Origin: Mayfieldus sp963740555
GTDB lineage: Bacteria > Actinomycetota > Thermoleophilia > Solirubrobacterales > 70-9
Assembly: GCA_963740555.1 (NCBI GenBank)
Contig: CAVUES010000005.1
Location: 310,001 to 374,000 of the forward strand
Reading direction: 5' to 3'
Length of the DNA stretch: 64,000 nt
The position numbers were made by a program, and so were the translations under genes. Numbering within the stretch: the stretch's first letter is position 1; every line of letters begins with the position of its first letter. This document shows positions 1-8,821 of the stretch, piece after piece. Under the pieces are notes generated by a model. The model did no database searches. It was given only the letters and a program-made list of their open reading frames with translations, and was not told where the DNA came from.

Positions 1-313
1 GCTGGAAGGCGGTCATGCCGCCGCGCAGGTCGGTGGCGATCTGTTCCCAGGTCTGGGCATCTGCGCTCAGCTCGGCGTCGTAGTCGCCGTCGGCGGGCAG
101 AAGCTCGATCCGCTCGTCTGAGATCGCGGCGTCCCAGCGCTCCCGATCGCCGACGGAGAGCCGAATTCGAGCGCTGCCGCTGGGGATGTCGATGACCGCC
201 GGATCGAAGCGCTCGATCAGCTGCGCCAGCGCCGCCGGAGCCCCGCCCGGTGCTGCAGCGGGCTCTTCGTCCAGCGACGGCTCTGCTTCGGTCACGCCGG
301 AGACCATAGACAT
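1..313 (-). CDS. SCP2-like sterol-carrier domain protein, 3' end outside window
   Basis: An open frame on the minus strand begins at the ATG at 313 and runs off the left edge without a stop, giving about 104 residues. The N-terminal 20 residues are Ala/Pro/Glu rich. They are followed by a domain containing DPAVIDIPSGSARIRLSVGD and, near the edge, TWEQIATDLRGGM. This pattern resembles SCP2 sterol-binding domains found alone or fused to hydrolases in actinobacteria. The family call is from recognition of the motif order only; the rest of the protein lies outside. No operon partner is visible because the next gene is divergent. Confidence 0.5.
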   Translation of the reverse strand, partial: MSMVSGVTEAEPSLDEEPAAAPGGAPAALAQLIERFDPAVIDIPSGSARIRLSVGDRERWDAAISDERIELLPADGDYDAELSADAQTWEQIATDLRGGMTAFQ

Positions 314-617
314 GCTCCCCGCGATTCGACCTCGCCGCTGCGCTCGACTTGCTGCCGGCGCAGGCACACGCCCCGCGTGGCGCTGATAAGCGACTGGATT
401 TTCGTGTGCCGCCGGCCCTGACCGAGGGTCTCGAGCGACCGCCGCTCACTCCCCTTTCTCGCGCATTGGAGGCGCGCTGATCGGACAGGGCAAACGCTCG
501 CGTGTCGTCCAAAGCGATACTTGGGCGCGTTCACTTCCGCATCCGAAACATCGGGGCGGACCACGGATGCGGGGACTTCTTGGCCGAACATAATCCGCCC
601 ACAGCGATCGGAGACGA
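314..617. other. Intergenic region, no gene seen
   Basis: About 300 bases between the divergent SCP2-like gene and the SpoIIAA-like remnant. Frames here do not look protein-like. It presumably holds the promoter of the leftward gene, but I see no clear -35/-10 pair or repeat. Confidence 0.4.
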
Positions 618-749
618 ATGATCGAGTTGATCACGGACCTCCCGGACGATGTGCTGGGCATCGAAGCGAGGGGCGGGGTGACGGGCGAGGAGTACGAGCA
701 GGTGCTGATCAGAGCGGCGTTGAGCCTGCCACAGCTGGCGGAGCGGTGA
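618..749 (+). pseudogene. Truncated SpoIIAA/STAS-like protein remnant
   Basis: The 43 codons start MIELITDLPDDVLGIEARG and continue VTGEEYEQVLI. This matches the first strand-helix unit of SpoIIAA-like (STAS fold) proteins, in which a small beta strand is followed by a G.vt.eDYe.vl pattern. Normal family members are about 115-125 residues, so this copy stops after roughly a third of the domain. The tail (RAALSLPQLAER) no longer resembles the family. It is probably a decayed gene whose 3' part was replaced by the region just ahead of the permease. It could also be a genuine short protein; no downstream frame restores the domain. Confidence 0.45.
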
Positions 750-764
750 GGTAGGGGCGAACGT

Positions 765-2132
765 ATGCGAGTAGCCGCGGGCACGGGAGACTCGCGAGTG
801 CCCAAGCCCGCGATTGACGAGCTCCGGCCGCCCTACCATCCACGCAGTCACGCGCGACGCGTGCGCGGGGAGGGCTTGCTGGGCCTGCGTGAGGCGAGCG
901 CGATGGCGATCGGGGGGATGATCGGCGGCGGCATCTTCAGCGTCCTCGGCCTGACCATCGACCTCGCAGGCCACCTCGCGTTCGCCGCCTTTCTGATCGG
1001 CGGTTTGATCGCCGCTCTGACAGCCCACGCCTACGCCGGTCTCTCGTTGCGTGCCGGCCGGGCGGGCGGTCCGTTCACTTACCTGCGCGATGAAGGCCAC
1101 ACCCGGCCGGCCGCCTGGGTCGCCTGGCTTCTGATCCTCGGGTACGTCTTCGCGCTGGCTGTCTATGCCTTCACCTTCGGGCACTACCTGGCCAACGTGG
1201 TTGGGGCCCCGGTCCCGGTTGCCCGACTGAGCGGGGTCGCCATCCTGGCCGTCTTCGTCGCCGTCAACCTCCGCGGGGTAGCCACGTCAGGGCTGACCGA
1301 GGACATCGTCGTGGTCACGAAGCTGGCCGTGCTCGGAGGCGTTGCCTTGATCGGCCTCGCGGCGTTCTCGCCGACCCGCCTCAGTCCGCTCGATAACCAG
1401 GGCACGCTCGGGATCTTCCTCGGCGCCGCGGTGATCTTCGTTGCATACGAGGGGTTTGAGCTGCTGCCCTACGACTACGACGACATCGCCGAGCCCCGAC
1501 GGACGCTGCCGCGCGCCCTCTACCTCTCGGTCGCCGTGGTGGTCCTGGTCTACGTCACCGTCACGCTCGGCGCGCAGATGCTGTTGCCGGATCGGACAAT
1601 CACCGCCCAGAAGGAGGTCGCGTTCGCAGTCGCCGGCGAGCATGCTCTGGGCGGCTTCGGGCTCTGGGCGGCGACGGTGGGGGCCCTGTTCTCTACCAGT
1701 TCCGCGATCAATGCGACGCTGTTCGCGACCGCCCGCTTGGTCCGAGACGTGAGCCTGGCAAGCGAGCTTCCGGCCGCCCTCGCTCGCGAGCGCGGAGGCC
1801 TGCCGGCAGGCGCCGTGCTCGCCACCGCGCTCCCCGGGGCCGTCTTCTCGCTCTTGCCCGGAATCACCGAAATCGTCTCCTTCGGCTCGCTGGCCTTTCT
1901 GTTGGTCTTCGGGTTGGTCAATCTGCTGCATGCCCGCCATACCGCCTCCGGAGGCTGGGACCGGGGCCTCGCCTACCTCGGCGCAGCCGCCTGCTTCGCA
2001 GCAGCCGGCGGACTGCTCTACTACCTGGGTCGCTCCGATCGCGCCGGATTGGTGTTGATCGGCGTCTGCGCGGCACTCATCGCCGTGGCCCGGGCGGCTT
2101 TCGTGGCCTCGCGGCAGCGGGGCTCACCCTGA
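765..2132 (+). CDS. APC-superfamily amino acid permease
   Basis: A 455-residue polytopic membrane protein of the amino acid-polyamine-organocation superfamily, predicted to import or exchange amino acids across the cytoplasmic membrane. After a hydrophilic stretch of about 40 residues comes the APC helix-1 signature (MAIGGMIGGGIFSVLG, about residues 46-61) with its unwound GxIGxGIF motif. About twelve hydrophobic segments follow. The substrate cannot be named. The first 40 residues are longer than usual, so translation may start at an internal GTG near 860; the ATG at 765 is kept because no strong ribosome site decides. The gene stands alone, followed by a hairpin that may terminate transcription. 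Confidence 0.85.
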   Translation: MRVAAGTGDSRVPKPAIDELRPPYHPRSHARRVRGEGLLGLREASAMAIGGMIGGGIFSVLGLTIDLAGHLAFAAFLIGGLIAALTAHAYAGLSLRAGRAGGPFTYLRDEGHTRPAAWVAWLLILGYVFALAVYAFTFGHYLANVVGAPVPVARLSGVAILAVFVAVNLRGVATSGLTEDIVVVTKLAVLGGVALIGLAAFSPTRLSPLDNQGTLGIFLGAAVIFVAYEGFELLPYDYDDIAEPRRTLPRALYLSVAVVVLVYVTVTLGAQMLLPDRTITAQKEVAFAVAGEHALGGFGLWAATVGALFSTSSAINATLFATARLVRDVSLASELPAALARERGGLPAGAVLATALPGAVFSLLPGITEIVSFGSLAFLLVFGLVNLLHARHTASGGWDRGLAYLGAAACFAAAGGLLYYLGRSDRAGLVLIGVCAALIAVARAAFVASRQRGSP

Positions 2133-2145
2133 GCGGACACGTCAG

Positions 2146-2177
2146 CTCTCGCTCCGGTTTCCCAAGCGGAGGGAGAG
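2146..2177. terminator. Hairpin downstream of permease
   Basis: An imperfect stem (CTCTCGCTCCG paired with a near complement ending GGAGGGAGAG) encloses a nine-base loop 14 bp after the permease stop. No U-run follows, so intrinsic termination is only suggested. Confidence 0.35.
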
Positions 2178-2275
2178 CGTGGCCGGCCGCTTCTCGTCCG
2201 CGCGCAAAGCAGACACGCATCGCGCGGAGTCGGGCCTCTCTCCTCTTGACGAAAAGCAGGAGACTCCGGGAACCG

Positions 2276-3475
2276 ATGAGAGCTCCTGTCGGTTCGAAGC
2301 GCGGCCAGCTCAACCCATACGAGCACGCGATCGTGGCGAACGCTGACTGGTTCGTTTCGAGGCAGCGGGCGGATGGGGCGATCGACGTCGAGGGCGACGA
2401 GTTCTACGGGCTGCGAGGCGACGCAACGCTCGTCGGCCACGCAGTCAGCGTCCGCATGTGGGCCAACTCGCTCACCGGAGACGACCGTTTCCTCTCCTCG
2501 GCACGCGAGTCCGTGCGCTGGCTGGTCGACCGCCAGGACCCGGAGGGCGGCTGGAGTCGCGACAGCGCCTTCACTCTCGACGGTGCCCAGTGCGTGTTCG
2601 AGGGCCTGCACACCTACCAGCGCCTCACCGGGGACACCTCGTTCCAACGAAACCTCGAGCTGGCCGCGGACCGGATGGTTCGGGGCACCGTGAGCGAGGA
2701 CGGCCGCCTTCTGCTGCCCAACATCATCGAGATCGGCGAGTATGCGCACTTCGCGCTGCTCGCCTGGAAGACCACCGGCGACGAGGTCTACCGGCGTGTC
2801 GCGGAGCTGATCCTCTCCCACATCAGCGCCAACTTCGACGAAGCGGAGGGATTCTGGTGTCCCTTCGACCGCCGCGCCGAGCTTCCGGCGGCGCGGAAGG
2901 TGCTGGCGCCGGTGCTCCGCATGCCATTCGAGCTGTTCAAGCTCAGGGGACGACCGGTAGCGCGGCTCAGCCAGCGCCTCTCGCGCTTCGCGGTGGGGCC
3001 GATCCACCCCCAGTACAGCATGAGCCTGATGGACGCCGAAGCCCTGCTGGACACGCTCGACGGCTCCTGCTCTCTGCCCGACCTCGAGCGTCAGACCCGC
3101 TCGGCGATCGGTTGGGCGATCCAGCGGTGTGGCGGCCCCTTCCCCGGGACGCTCGTCGAGTCGCGCCCCACTCCCCGGAGGGAATGCGTCTACCCCCTGA
3201 AGCTGATCAACGACACGACCATGGCCGCGACCTGGCCGACGGCTTGCCTGCTGCTCGCCTACTGCGGCCTCAACGACGCGGCGTTCGCCGCGGATGCCGA
3301 GCAGACCGCCAATTGGCTCCTCTCGATCCAGGACGACGCGGGCGGGTTCCGGAACTTCCAGCGCCCCGACGGCTCGTTCCACCGGCTGCAGAGCGGAAAC
3401 GTGAACTACTACGCATCACTGGCCCTCTGGTGCTTCAACCGCGTCTACATGCGCGGTGCGTCCTCGCCGGGTTGA
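2276..3475 (+). CDS. Alpha/alpha-toroid (terpene cyclase/prenyltransferase-like) protein
   Basis: A soluble protein of 399 residues from the ATG at 2276; AGGAG lies about 13 bases upstream, which favours this ATG over the in-frame TTG at 2246. The sequence is a series of paired helices with repeats such as WLVDRQDPEGGWSRD and WLLSIQDDAGGFRNFQ. The Q..(E/D).GG(W/F) pattern is like the QW repeats of squalene cyclase and prenyltransferase toroids. The DxDD motif expected of a cyclase is not evident. A role as a glycan-processing or scaffold toroid (glucosidase or epimerase-like) is therefore equally possible. No biosynthetic neighbours support terpene synthesis. Function unknown beyond the fold. 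Confidence 0.7.
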   Translation: MRAPVGSKRGQLNPYEHAIVANADWFVSRQRADGAIDVEGDEFYGLRGDATLVGHAVSVRMWANSLTGDDRFLSSARESVRWLVDRQDPEGGWSRDSAFTLDGAQCVFEGLHTYQRLTGDTSFQRNLELAADRMVRGTVSEDGRLLLPNIIEIGEYAHFALLAWKTTGDEVYRRVAELILSHISANFDEAEGFWCPFDRRAELPAARKVLAPVLRMPFELFKLRGRPVARLSQRLSRFAVGPIHPQYSMSLMDAEALLDTLDGSCSLPDLERQTRSAIGWAIQRCGGPFPGTLVESRPTPRRECVYPLKLINDTTMAATWPTACLLLAYCGLNDAAFAADAEQTANWLLSIQDDAGGFRNFQRPDGSFHRLQSGNVNYYASLALWCFNRVYMRGASSPG

Positions 3476-3486
3476 TCCATCAGGGC

Positions 3487-5844
3487 CTAGGCCGCCCGCT
3501 CGCGGACCACCTCGGCCACGTCGAGGCGGCGGACGGCGCGCAGGCCGGGGAGCTGCGAGAGCAGGGCGACGACCAGGATCGCCAGCGCGGAGAGCACGAA
3601 GGTCGAGGCGCGGATCTGGAGGCTGAAGTCGAACTGGTCGTTGTTGAACTGGGCCATGAACAGCTTCGCCAGCTCGTACCCTGCCAGCAGGCCGGGGCCG
3701 ATCCCAAGCAGGGTCATCAGCACGTTCTCGGCGGTGATCATCCGGGCCAGCGTCCGGTGGCGGGCGCCGGCGGCCCGCAGGGTCGCAACCTCGACGACGC
3801 GCTCGGCGATGTTGCTGGTCATCGCGTTGAAGAGCAGTGCGAACGCCATTGCCCCGCCGAAGACGAGCATGATCCCGATGAAGGTGTAATAGAGACCGAG
3901 GTACCTGTTGACCGTGTCGTAGAGCGCCCGCGAGTCGTAGAACGCGACCGCCCCGGGGAGCGCGCTGAGCCGCTTTCGCATCTGCTCGCGATCGACCCCT
4001 GGCTGGTAGCGGACCAGGGCCACGTTCCCCTCGCCCAGCGAGGGCCCGGCCGCCGCCCGCACCTGGTCGAGGGTGGCGTAGACGTAGGTGCCCAGGGGCT
4101 CATCGACGAAGCCGTCGAGGCGGAGGGTCGCCTGGCGCCCGCCGGGCAGGGACGCATCGACGCCATCGCCGCTCTCTACGTCGAGCTTGCCCTCCAACGC
4201 CTGCCCCGCCAGCACCCCCGAGGCGGGCAACGCCGTCTGCCCGCCGCCAGGGGTAAGGAAGCCGTGCATGTCCGTGCCCTGCTGGAAGCCGTCGAGCTCC
4301 GTCTGGTATAGGCGGGCGCCGGAGCGCAGGGTGACCGGGAGCTGGGCGCCCGGCTCGACCCCAGCGACCCCGAAGACTCCCCTGACCTGCTTCAGGGCCT
4401 CGGAGGTCAGCTTGGGTTTGAAGTAGACCTCGGCGTCCTGGCGCTGCACCTGGTTGAACTGACGGTCGACCAGGAGCTCGGTCGTGTCGATCATCCCCCA
4501 GGAGACGAGGATCAGGCAGAGGGCGAGCACCACGCCGAGAGCTGTGGAGAGAGTCCGAAGCCGGTTGCGACCGATCGAGCGAATCACCATCAGGGAGCGA
4601 ACCGGAAGGGAGCCCAGCGGGGGCAGCAGGCGCTCGGCGAGGCTGCGATGCCCGCCGCCGGCGGGAGCGAAACGGCGCATCGCTTCGGCCGGCGGGGTTC
4701 CCGCAGCGCTGCGCGCGGGCAGGGCGGAGGCCACCAAGGTGGTCGCGACCCCGAAGAAGATCCCGAAGGCGATCGTCACGGGCGAGACCCGAACCACGGT
4801 GACCGGGATCAGCAGCTCCTTCACGTATGCGTGGGTGATCACCCCGGCGAGCAGCACCCCGCCGATCGCCCCGAGCACGGAACCCGCGATGCCCGCGACG
4901 AGGCCGAAGAGCAGGTAGTGGCGGACGATCTGCCCGCGGCTGTACCCGCAGGCACGCAGCATCCCGATGATCGGTCGCTGCGCGGTGACCAGCCTGCGCA
5001 TCAGCACGGAGACCGCCAGCGCCGCCGCGGTCAGGAAAAGGAGCGGGAAGAGGATCGCAAGGGTGCGGAAGCCGTTCACGTCCTCCTGGAGCGCGCTGTT
5101 GGACGGCTGGTCGGCCTGGGTGAGCACGTCGGTCGCCCCCGCGGAGTCCGCCTCGCCGGTGAGCCTCACCGTGAGCGCGGAATCGGCGTCGCCCCCGGGG
5201 TAGTAGATCGCGACCTGGCTCTGCCCGGCGGCTCCCGCAAGGCGCTCGGCGAGGGCCTCGGGCACGAAGAGGACGCCGAAGGACTTCGGCGGCGGCAGCA
5301 CGTCCTGGCGGCTCGGTGCCGGCCAGAAGTACTCCGGCGAGGCCACCACGCCGAGCACCTTCACCCGCTGGGGCCCGCCGGCGCCGTTCACCACCACCGA
5401 GCCGCCGCTGGAGAGGTTGAAGTCGTTCACCATGTGCTGCTCGGCCAGTGCACCGTCGGGGCTGCCGGGGGAGAGATAGGAGCCCGAGGTGAGGTCGACG
5501 CGGTTGACCGAGGGCTGGTGGGCGTCCGGCAGCCCGACCACCCGCCCCAGGAACTTGTCGCCGCCCGCCTGCATCGGCAGGTCGGCGACCGTGCGCCGCT
5601 GCACGGCCTCGGCCCCAGCGGCCTGGGCCTCCGCCGCGATCCGCGCGGAGTCGCCGCCGGTGACCGTCAGGTTCGCGAAGTGGAGATTCGAGTAGGCGCG
5701 CTTGTATGAGGTCTCCAGGCCGCGGAAGGCGTCGTAGCTGGCGGCGTAGAGCGCGACACCGAGCAGCACGGTGAGCGCGATCGCCGCGAACTGGCCACGC
5801 TGGCGCCCGATGTCACGCCTGGCCTTGACGGAGAGCGTGCTCAC
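3487..5844 (-). CDS. ABC transporter permease, FtsX/MacB-type, two FtsX domains
   Basis: A 785-residue membrane protein with one N-terminal transmembrane helix (IALTVLLGVALYAASYD), a large extracytoplasmic domain and three helices around residues 260-385. A second extracytoplasmic domain follows, and a final set of three helices ends the protein. This duplicated FtsX architecture is typical of actinobacterial MacB-like permeases that extract lipids, lipoproteins or peptides from the outer leaflet. It overlaps the start of the upstream ATPase frame by 4 bp (ATPase stop 5841, permease start 5844), so the two are one transcript and probably translationally coupled. The exported substrate cannot be inferred. 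Confidence 0.9.
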   Translation of the reverse strand: MSTLSVKARRDIGRQRGQFAAIALTVLLGVALYAASYDAFRGLETSYKRAYSNLHFANLTVTGGDSARIAAEAQAAGAEAVQRRTVADLPMQAGGDKFLGRVVGLPDAHQPSVNRVDLTSGSYLSPGSPDGALAEQHMVNDFNLSSGGSVVVNGAGGPQRVKVLGVVASPEYFWPAPSRQDVLPPPKSFGVLFVPEALAERLAGAAGQSQVAIYYPGGDADSALTVRLTGEADSAGATDVLTQADQPSNSALQEDVNGFRTLAILFPLLFLTAAALAVSVLMRRLVTAQRPIIGMLRACGYSRGQIVRHYLLFGLVAGIAGSVLGAIGGVLLAGVITHAYVKELLIPVTVVRVSPVTIAFGIFFGVATTLVASALPARSAAGTPPAEAMRRFAPAGGGHRSLAERLLPPLGSLPVRSLMVIRSIGRNRLRTLSTALGVVLALCLILVSWGMIDTTELLVDRQFNQVQRQDAEVYFKPKLTSEALKQVRGVFGVAGVEPGAQLPVTLRSGARLYQTELDGFQQGTDMHGFLTPGGGQTALPASGVLAGQALEGKLDVESGDGVDASLPGGRQATLRLDGFVDEPLGTYVYATLDQVRAAAGPSLGEGNVALVRYQPGVDREQMRKRLSALPGAVAFYDSRALYDTVNRYLGLYYTFIGIMLVFGGAMAFALLFNAMTSNIAERVVEVATLRAAGARHRTLARMITAENVLMTLLGIGPGLLAGYELAKLFMAQFNNDQFDFSLQIRASTFVLSALAILVVALLSQLPGLRAVRRLDVAEVVRERAA

Positions 5845-6551
5845 CAGTCGAGCTGCATCGGATCGACCGCTGAGGGCTGGCTCTGGTCGTCGACTATGCG
5901 CCCGTCCCGCAGGTGGAGGACCCGGTCGGCCATCCTGGCGATCTCGGCGTTGTGGGTGACAAGCAGGACGGTCTGCTCGGATTCGCGGTTCAGCTGGCGT
6001 AGCAGGGCGAGAACGTTGCGCCCGGTCTCAAGGTCGAGCGCGCCTGTGAGCTCATCGCCCAGAAGCACCTGGGGGCTCCCGGTCAGCGCCCTGGCCACGG
6101 CCACCCGCTGCTGCTGGCCGCCGGAGAGCTGCGCCGGGAAGCTGTCCAGGCGGTCCCCCAATCCGACCCTGGAGAGCATCCCGGCCGAGCGCTCGCGACT
6201 CCCCTTGCCGCTCAGCTCGGCCACCAGCTGCACGTTTTCGAGCGCAGTTAGGGTGGGGATCAGGTTGAAGAACTGGAAGATGAAGCCAACTGTCCGGCGT
6301 CTGAACTCGGTGCGGCCCTCCTCATCGAGCGCTGATACGTCGCTGCCGCCAACCACGATCTGGCCAGCGCTCGGCGGCTCGATCCCGCCGATCAGATTGA
6401 GGAGTGTCGTCTTGCCGGACCCGCTCGGCCCCAGCATGACGACCAGCTGGCCCTTGGGGATGGCCAGATCCACGTCTCGAAGGGCGTGGACGGCGAGCTC
6501 CCCCTCCCCGTAGGTCTTGCCGACCCCTCTCAGGTTGACCGCGTCAGTCAT
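5841..6551 (-). CDS. ABC transporter ATP-binding protein, MacB/LolD type
   Basis: The nucleotide-binding subunit partnered with the overlapping FtsX-type permease. From the ATG at 6551 (236 residues) it shows Walker A GPSGSGKTT at residues 41-49, the Q-loop region FQFFNLIPTLTALENV, signature LSGGQQQR and a Walker B/D-loop stretch LLGDELTGALD. The usual DEPTGALD reads DELT here, a Pro to Leu change just after the catalytic Glu. The start at 6551 is preceded directly by a GGGGGAG run. An upstream in-frame ATG at 6599 or the frame beginning at 6710 would add residues not typical of the family. The neighbouring permease makes an export role likely. Confidence 0.9.
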   Translation of the reverse strand: MTDAVNLRGVGKTYGEGELAVHALRDVDLAIPKGQLVVMLGPSGSGKTTLLNLIGGIEPPSAGQIVVGGSDVSALDEEGRTEFRRRTVGFIFQFFNLIPTLTALENVQLVAELSGKGSRERSAGMLSRVGLGDRLDSFPAQLSGGQQQRVAVARALTGSPQVLLGDELTGALDLETGRNVLALLRQLNRESEQTVLLVTHNAEIARMADRVLHLRDGRIVDDQSQPSAVDPMQLDW

Positions 6552-6691
6552 CTCCCCCTTGGTCGAGGTGACCGTGGCTTCTGCCGGCTCGCCGTGCATC
6601 TTGATCCCGATCACGCTAACGAAGAAACGCCGAGGCGAACTGGCGGTGCGGCGAGACCCGTCAGCCGAGCAGTCGCTGGTGGTCTTCAACC

Positions 6692-6708
6692 GACCGGATA
6701 AGCCGGTC
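6692..6708. promoter_or_regulatory. Perfect inverted repeat upstream of ABC operon
   Basis: GACCGG and CCGGTC flank five bases (ATAAG) about 140 bp upstream of the ATPase start at 6551. The size and symmetry suit a dimeric repressor such as a TetR-family protein, but no regulator gene is adjacent. Confidence 0.3.
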
Positions 6709-6784
6709 ACGAAGCAATTCGAGATTGCTCACGCCACGAGTATTCCGCGCAGCCAGGGCGGGTGAACGGTGGGCGAAGGCCGGT

Positions 6785-7207
6785 TCACTGAACGTGGGCA
6801 TCCGCCAGCGTGAACTGAGCCGCGATCACGACCAGATACACGAGCGTCGCCACGAACCCAACGATCAGCCAGTCCACCGGGCCTTTCACCAACGTGGTCA
6901 CCAGCGCCGCCGACCCGATCGCCAGCCCCACCGAGACGAGATGAAAGCCGCCCCAAAGGCGCACCGATCCATGCTCCCGGGGCACGAAGATCTCGCTCGG
7001 GCGCCCGTAGGCAAGCGCCGCTGTAACCCCGAAGCCGAGGACCGCCCCCGCCAGGAACAGCAGCGCCTCCCAGGCCGTCGGGATGCCGCGGGCGTGGGTG
7101 GTCACGGCACCCGAGGTCCAGATCGTGAGGGTGTACCCGTATGGGGCGGCGCTGGTCGCCACCGCGCTCTTCAGGTGGGTGCGATACGTGCGACGGCCCG
7201 ACCCCAT
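6785..7207 (-). CDS. Small integral membrane protein, unknown function
   Basis: A 140-residue protein from the ATG at 7207 (MGSGRRTYRTHLKSAV). It has about four hydrophobic segments: residues 23-36, 46-66, 82-105 and 112-134. The first is followed by a conserved-looking THARGIP loop. I do not recognise a named family. The longer frame upstream to 7384 is Arg-rich and not protein-like, so 7207 is preferred. It lies between the ABC operon and the cupin gene, convergent with neither. Its arrangement suggests a monocistronic gene. Confidence 0.6.
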   Translation of the reverse strand: MGSGRRTYRTHLKSAVATSAAPYGYTLTIWTSGAVTTHARGIPTAWEALLFLAGAVLGFGVTAALAYGRPSEIFVPREHGSVRLWGGFHLVSVGLAIGSAALVTTLVKGPVDWLIVGFVATLVYLVVIAAQFTLADAHVQ

Positions 7208-7358
7208 GGGTCGGACAATAGTTCGCGTCCGCTGACCACGACCCTGCTCGGCCGAATGCGCTACTTCAAGAAGCGGCTCAAGAAGCGCTAGCTCCGGGAG
7301 CGCGAGCTGACTCGGAGACCTCCTCCGCATGAGAAGGGGGCGCCGTAGGATTGCGGCC

Positions 7359-7760
7359 GTGCCGTTCACACTCAGGAACCTCAAGGAGGACCTAGAGGAC
7401 CTCGGGTCCAGGTTCGACGGCGCGCCGGATCTGGAGTTCCGGTTAGCGACCGAGGCGCTCGAGCTCGAGCAATCCGGCCTGAGCTACCAGCGCGTCCCGC
7501 CCGGCTATCGCTTCCCGTACGGCCACACGCACAAGACGCAGGAGGAGGTGTACGTGGTCGTTGGTGGGAGCGGGCGGATGAAGCTCGACGACGAGATCGT
7601 CAAGCTGAAGGAGTGGGACGCGGTCCGCGTCCCGCCCGGTACGTGGCGAGGCTACGAGGCCGGACCGGGAGGCCTCCAGATCATCGTCATCGGCGCGCCC
7701 AATCTCGGCGAGGCTCCGCGCGAAGACGTCAAGGGCCAGCGCGACTGGTGGGCTGACTAG
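7359..7760 (+). CDS. Cupin-domain protein
   Basis: A 133-residue single-cupin protein. The first cupin motif is visible as YGHTHKTQEEVYVVVGGSGRM (G.H.H....E.....G) and the second as VPPGTWRGYEAGPGGLQ. Here the second histidine is replaced by Trp/Arg, so metal binding may rest on the two His and the Glu of motif 1. The GTG at 7359 is chosen because a TAGGAT hexamer sits seven bases before it, matching the leaderless starts seen elsewhere in the window. The conserved N-terminus PFTLRNLKEDLEDLGSRF begins there too. Substrate unknown; such proteins include isomerases, dioxygenases and binding proteins. Confidence 0.8.
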   Translation: MPFTLRNLKEDLEDLGSRFDGAPDLEFRLATEALELEQSGLSYQRVPPGYRFPYGHTHKTQEEVYVVVGGSGRMKLDDEIVKLKEWDAVRVPPGTWRGYEAGPGGLQIIVIGAPNLGEAPREDVKGQRDWWAD

Positions 7761-7938
7761 CTCGATCCGCTTTGGCTCCGACGCCCCGGCCGCCTACGAA
7801 GCGAACTGCCGGCGGCCGTGGGGAGTGCTCCTCGAGGTGGTTAGCTTCCCGCGAGGATTGAAATAGATGGAGGCGGGGACCGGTGGATGTGGTCCCGGTC
7901 AAACCCCGCAGCGTGAACAGCTACCGATGGGAGGGACC

Positions 7939-8484
7939 GTGCCGGAGGACCTGTTTAGACCGCAGCTCGGCGAGCCGCACCATTACGCCTACGTCGTCGA
8001 GGACATCGAGGCGACCGTGAATCGCCTGGTCGACCAACTCGGCGCCGGGCCGTTCTTCCTCATCGAGGGTGTGCCGCTGGAAAACGTCCTCTCACGCGGT
8101 GAGCCCGCGGAGTTCGTTCACAATTCCGCCTTTGGCTACTGCGGCGGCGGCGCGATCGAGCTGATCGAAGCCGTCAGCCTCGCGCCCGAACGCGTCGAGA
8201 AGGCCTTCTCCGTACCCCGGCCGGGAATCCAGCACGTCGGCTACGCGGTGCCGCCGACGGAGGTAGCCGATTTGCGACGTTCGCTCGACGAGCGAGGTCT
8301 GTTGCAGTACCTGAGCTCTCAGCTCGGCGAAGTCGACACGACACTCCACGACGCCTCCGCCACCCTGGGCCACGACATCGAGATCCATGTCGACAGCAAG
8401 GGTCTGCGCGACTTCTTCGAGATGGTGAAAGGCGGCGCCGACGGTTGGGATGGCTCGGAACCGCTGCGCCCGGTCGAGAGCTGA
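7939..8484 (+). CDS. VOC (glyoxalase/bleomycin-resistance) family protein
   Basis: A 181-residue protein with the beta-alpha-beta-beta-beta vicinal-oxygen-chelate fold. HHYAYVVEDIEATVNRLVDQLGAGPFF begins the first module and GIQHVGYAVPPTEVADLRRSL the second. Potential metal ligands are the early His, the Glu in AIELIEAV, the His in QHVGYAV and the Glu in HDIEIHV. This arrangement resembles methylmalonyl-CoA epimerase-like or dioxygenase-like VOC proteins, but no specific substrate is indicated. The GTG at 7939 follows a GGGAGG ribosome site at correct spacing, so it is preferred over the ATG at 7927. A second, broken VOC gene follows. Confidence 0.8.
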   Translation: MPEDLFRPQLGEPHHYAYVVEDIEATVNRLVDQLGAGPFFLIEGVPLENVLSRGEPAEFVHNSAFGYCGGGAIELIEAVSLAPERVEKAFSVPRPGIQHVGYAVPPTEVADLRRSLDERGLLQYLSSQLGEVDTTLHDASATLGHDIEIHVDSKGLRDFFEMVKGGADGWDGSEPLRPVES

Positions 8485-8593
8485 TCGCTGGCTCGGGGAC
8501 GTCCGCGGCGCGCCGCGAGCGCCCGCCTCGCGCGCGGCCGATATCCTCACGACTCCGGCAGCCCGGCGACCTCGAGCGAGTCGTTTGACCTCA

Positions 8594-8680
8594 ATGGACA
8601 GCCATCGGCCCGGCGTCACCAACTTCGTCCACGTCGGTCTTGTCGTCGAGGACCTCGACGAGACAGTCCGGTTTCTTGCA
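8594..8680 (+). pseudogene. Truncated VOC-family gene at island boundary
   Basis: From the ATG at 8594, the first 29 codons read MDSHRPGVTNFVHVGLVVED then LDETVRFL, a standard VOC first strand and helix. After about position 8680 the frame becomes Arg/Pro rich and soon enters the repeats that flank the tRNA-Pro island. The gene therefore looks cut by the island insertion or a later deletion. Its missing 3' portion is not found in the window. Confidence 0.5.
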
Positions 8681-8729
8681 CAAGCTGGACGGCCGCCGAG
8701 GAGGCGGAGCCGACCCAAGTCACGGACTG

Positions 8730-8751
8730 AATTGGACCCCATTTGGGCCCC
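8730..8751. repeat. Tandem 11-mer, attachment-site flanking repeat
   Basis: AATTGGACCCC is followed immediately by ATTTGGGCCCC. A perfect tandem of the same 11-mer lies at 19161-19182, and single related units occur at 8963-8972 and 12330-12340. All lie close to tRNA-Pro copies, as arm-type integrase binding sites would, but no integrase is present to test this. Confidence 0.5.
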
Positions 8752-8796
8752 GTCCCGCGAACAAGAGAACGCTTCATCAACAAGAAAGACCCCCCC

Positions 8797-8818
8797 CCCC
8801 CGCATTAGCGGGGGTTTT
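8797..8818 (+). terminator. Intrinsic terminator within island left repeat
   Basis: CCCCCGC-ATTA-GCGGGGG followed by TTTT. The stem is preceded by a 12-base C tract (8790-8801). It corresponds to the hairpin at 19217-19240 next to the intact tRNA-Pro, so it belongs to the duplicated attachment block. Confidence 0.6.
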
Positions 8819-8821
8819 GTC

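Noticed and set aside
2458..4311. Long plus-strand frame (617 codons) across the toroid protein and the ABC permease
   Set aside because: It is Arg/Pro/Gly-rich, has no recognisable domain and overlaps two well-supported genes; typical of high-GC shadow frames.
8790..8818. Poly-C tract as a phase-variation switch
   Set aside because: It lies outside any reading frame, within a terminator stem, so slippage would not switch a gene.
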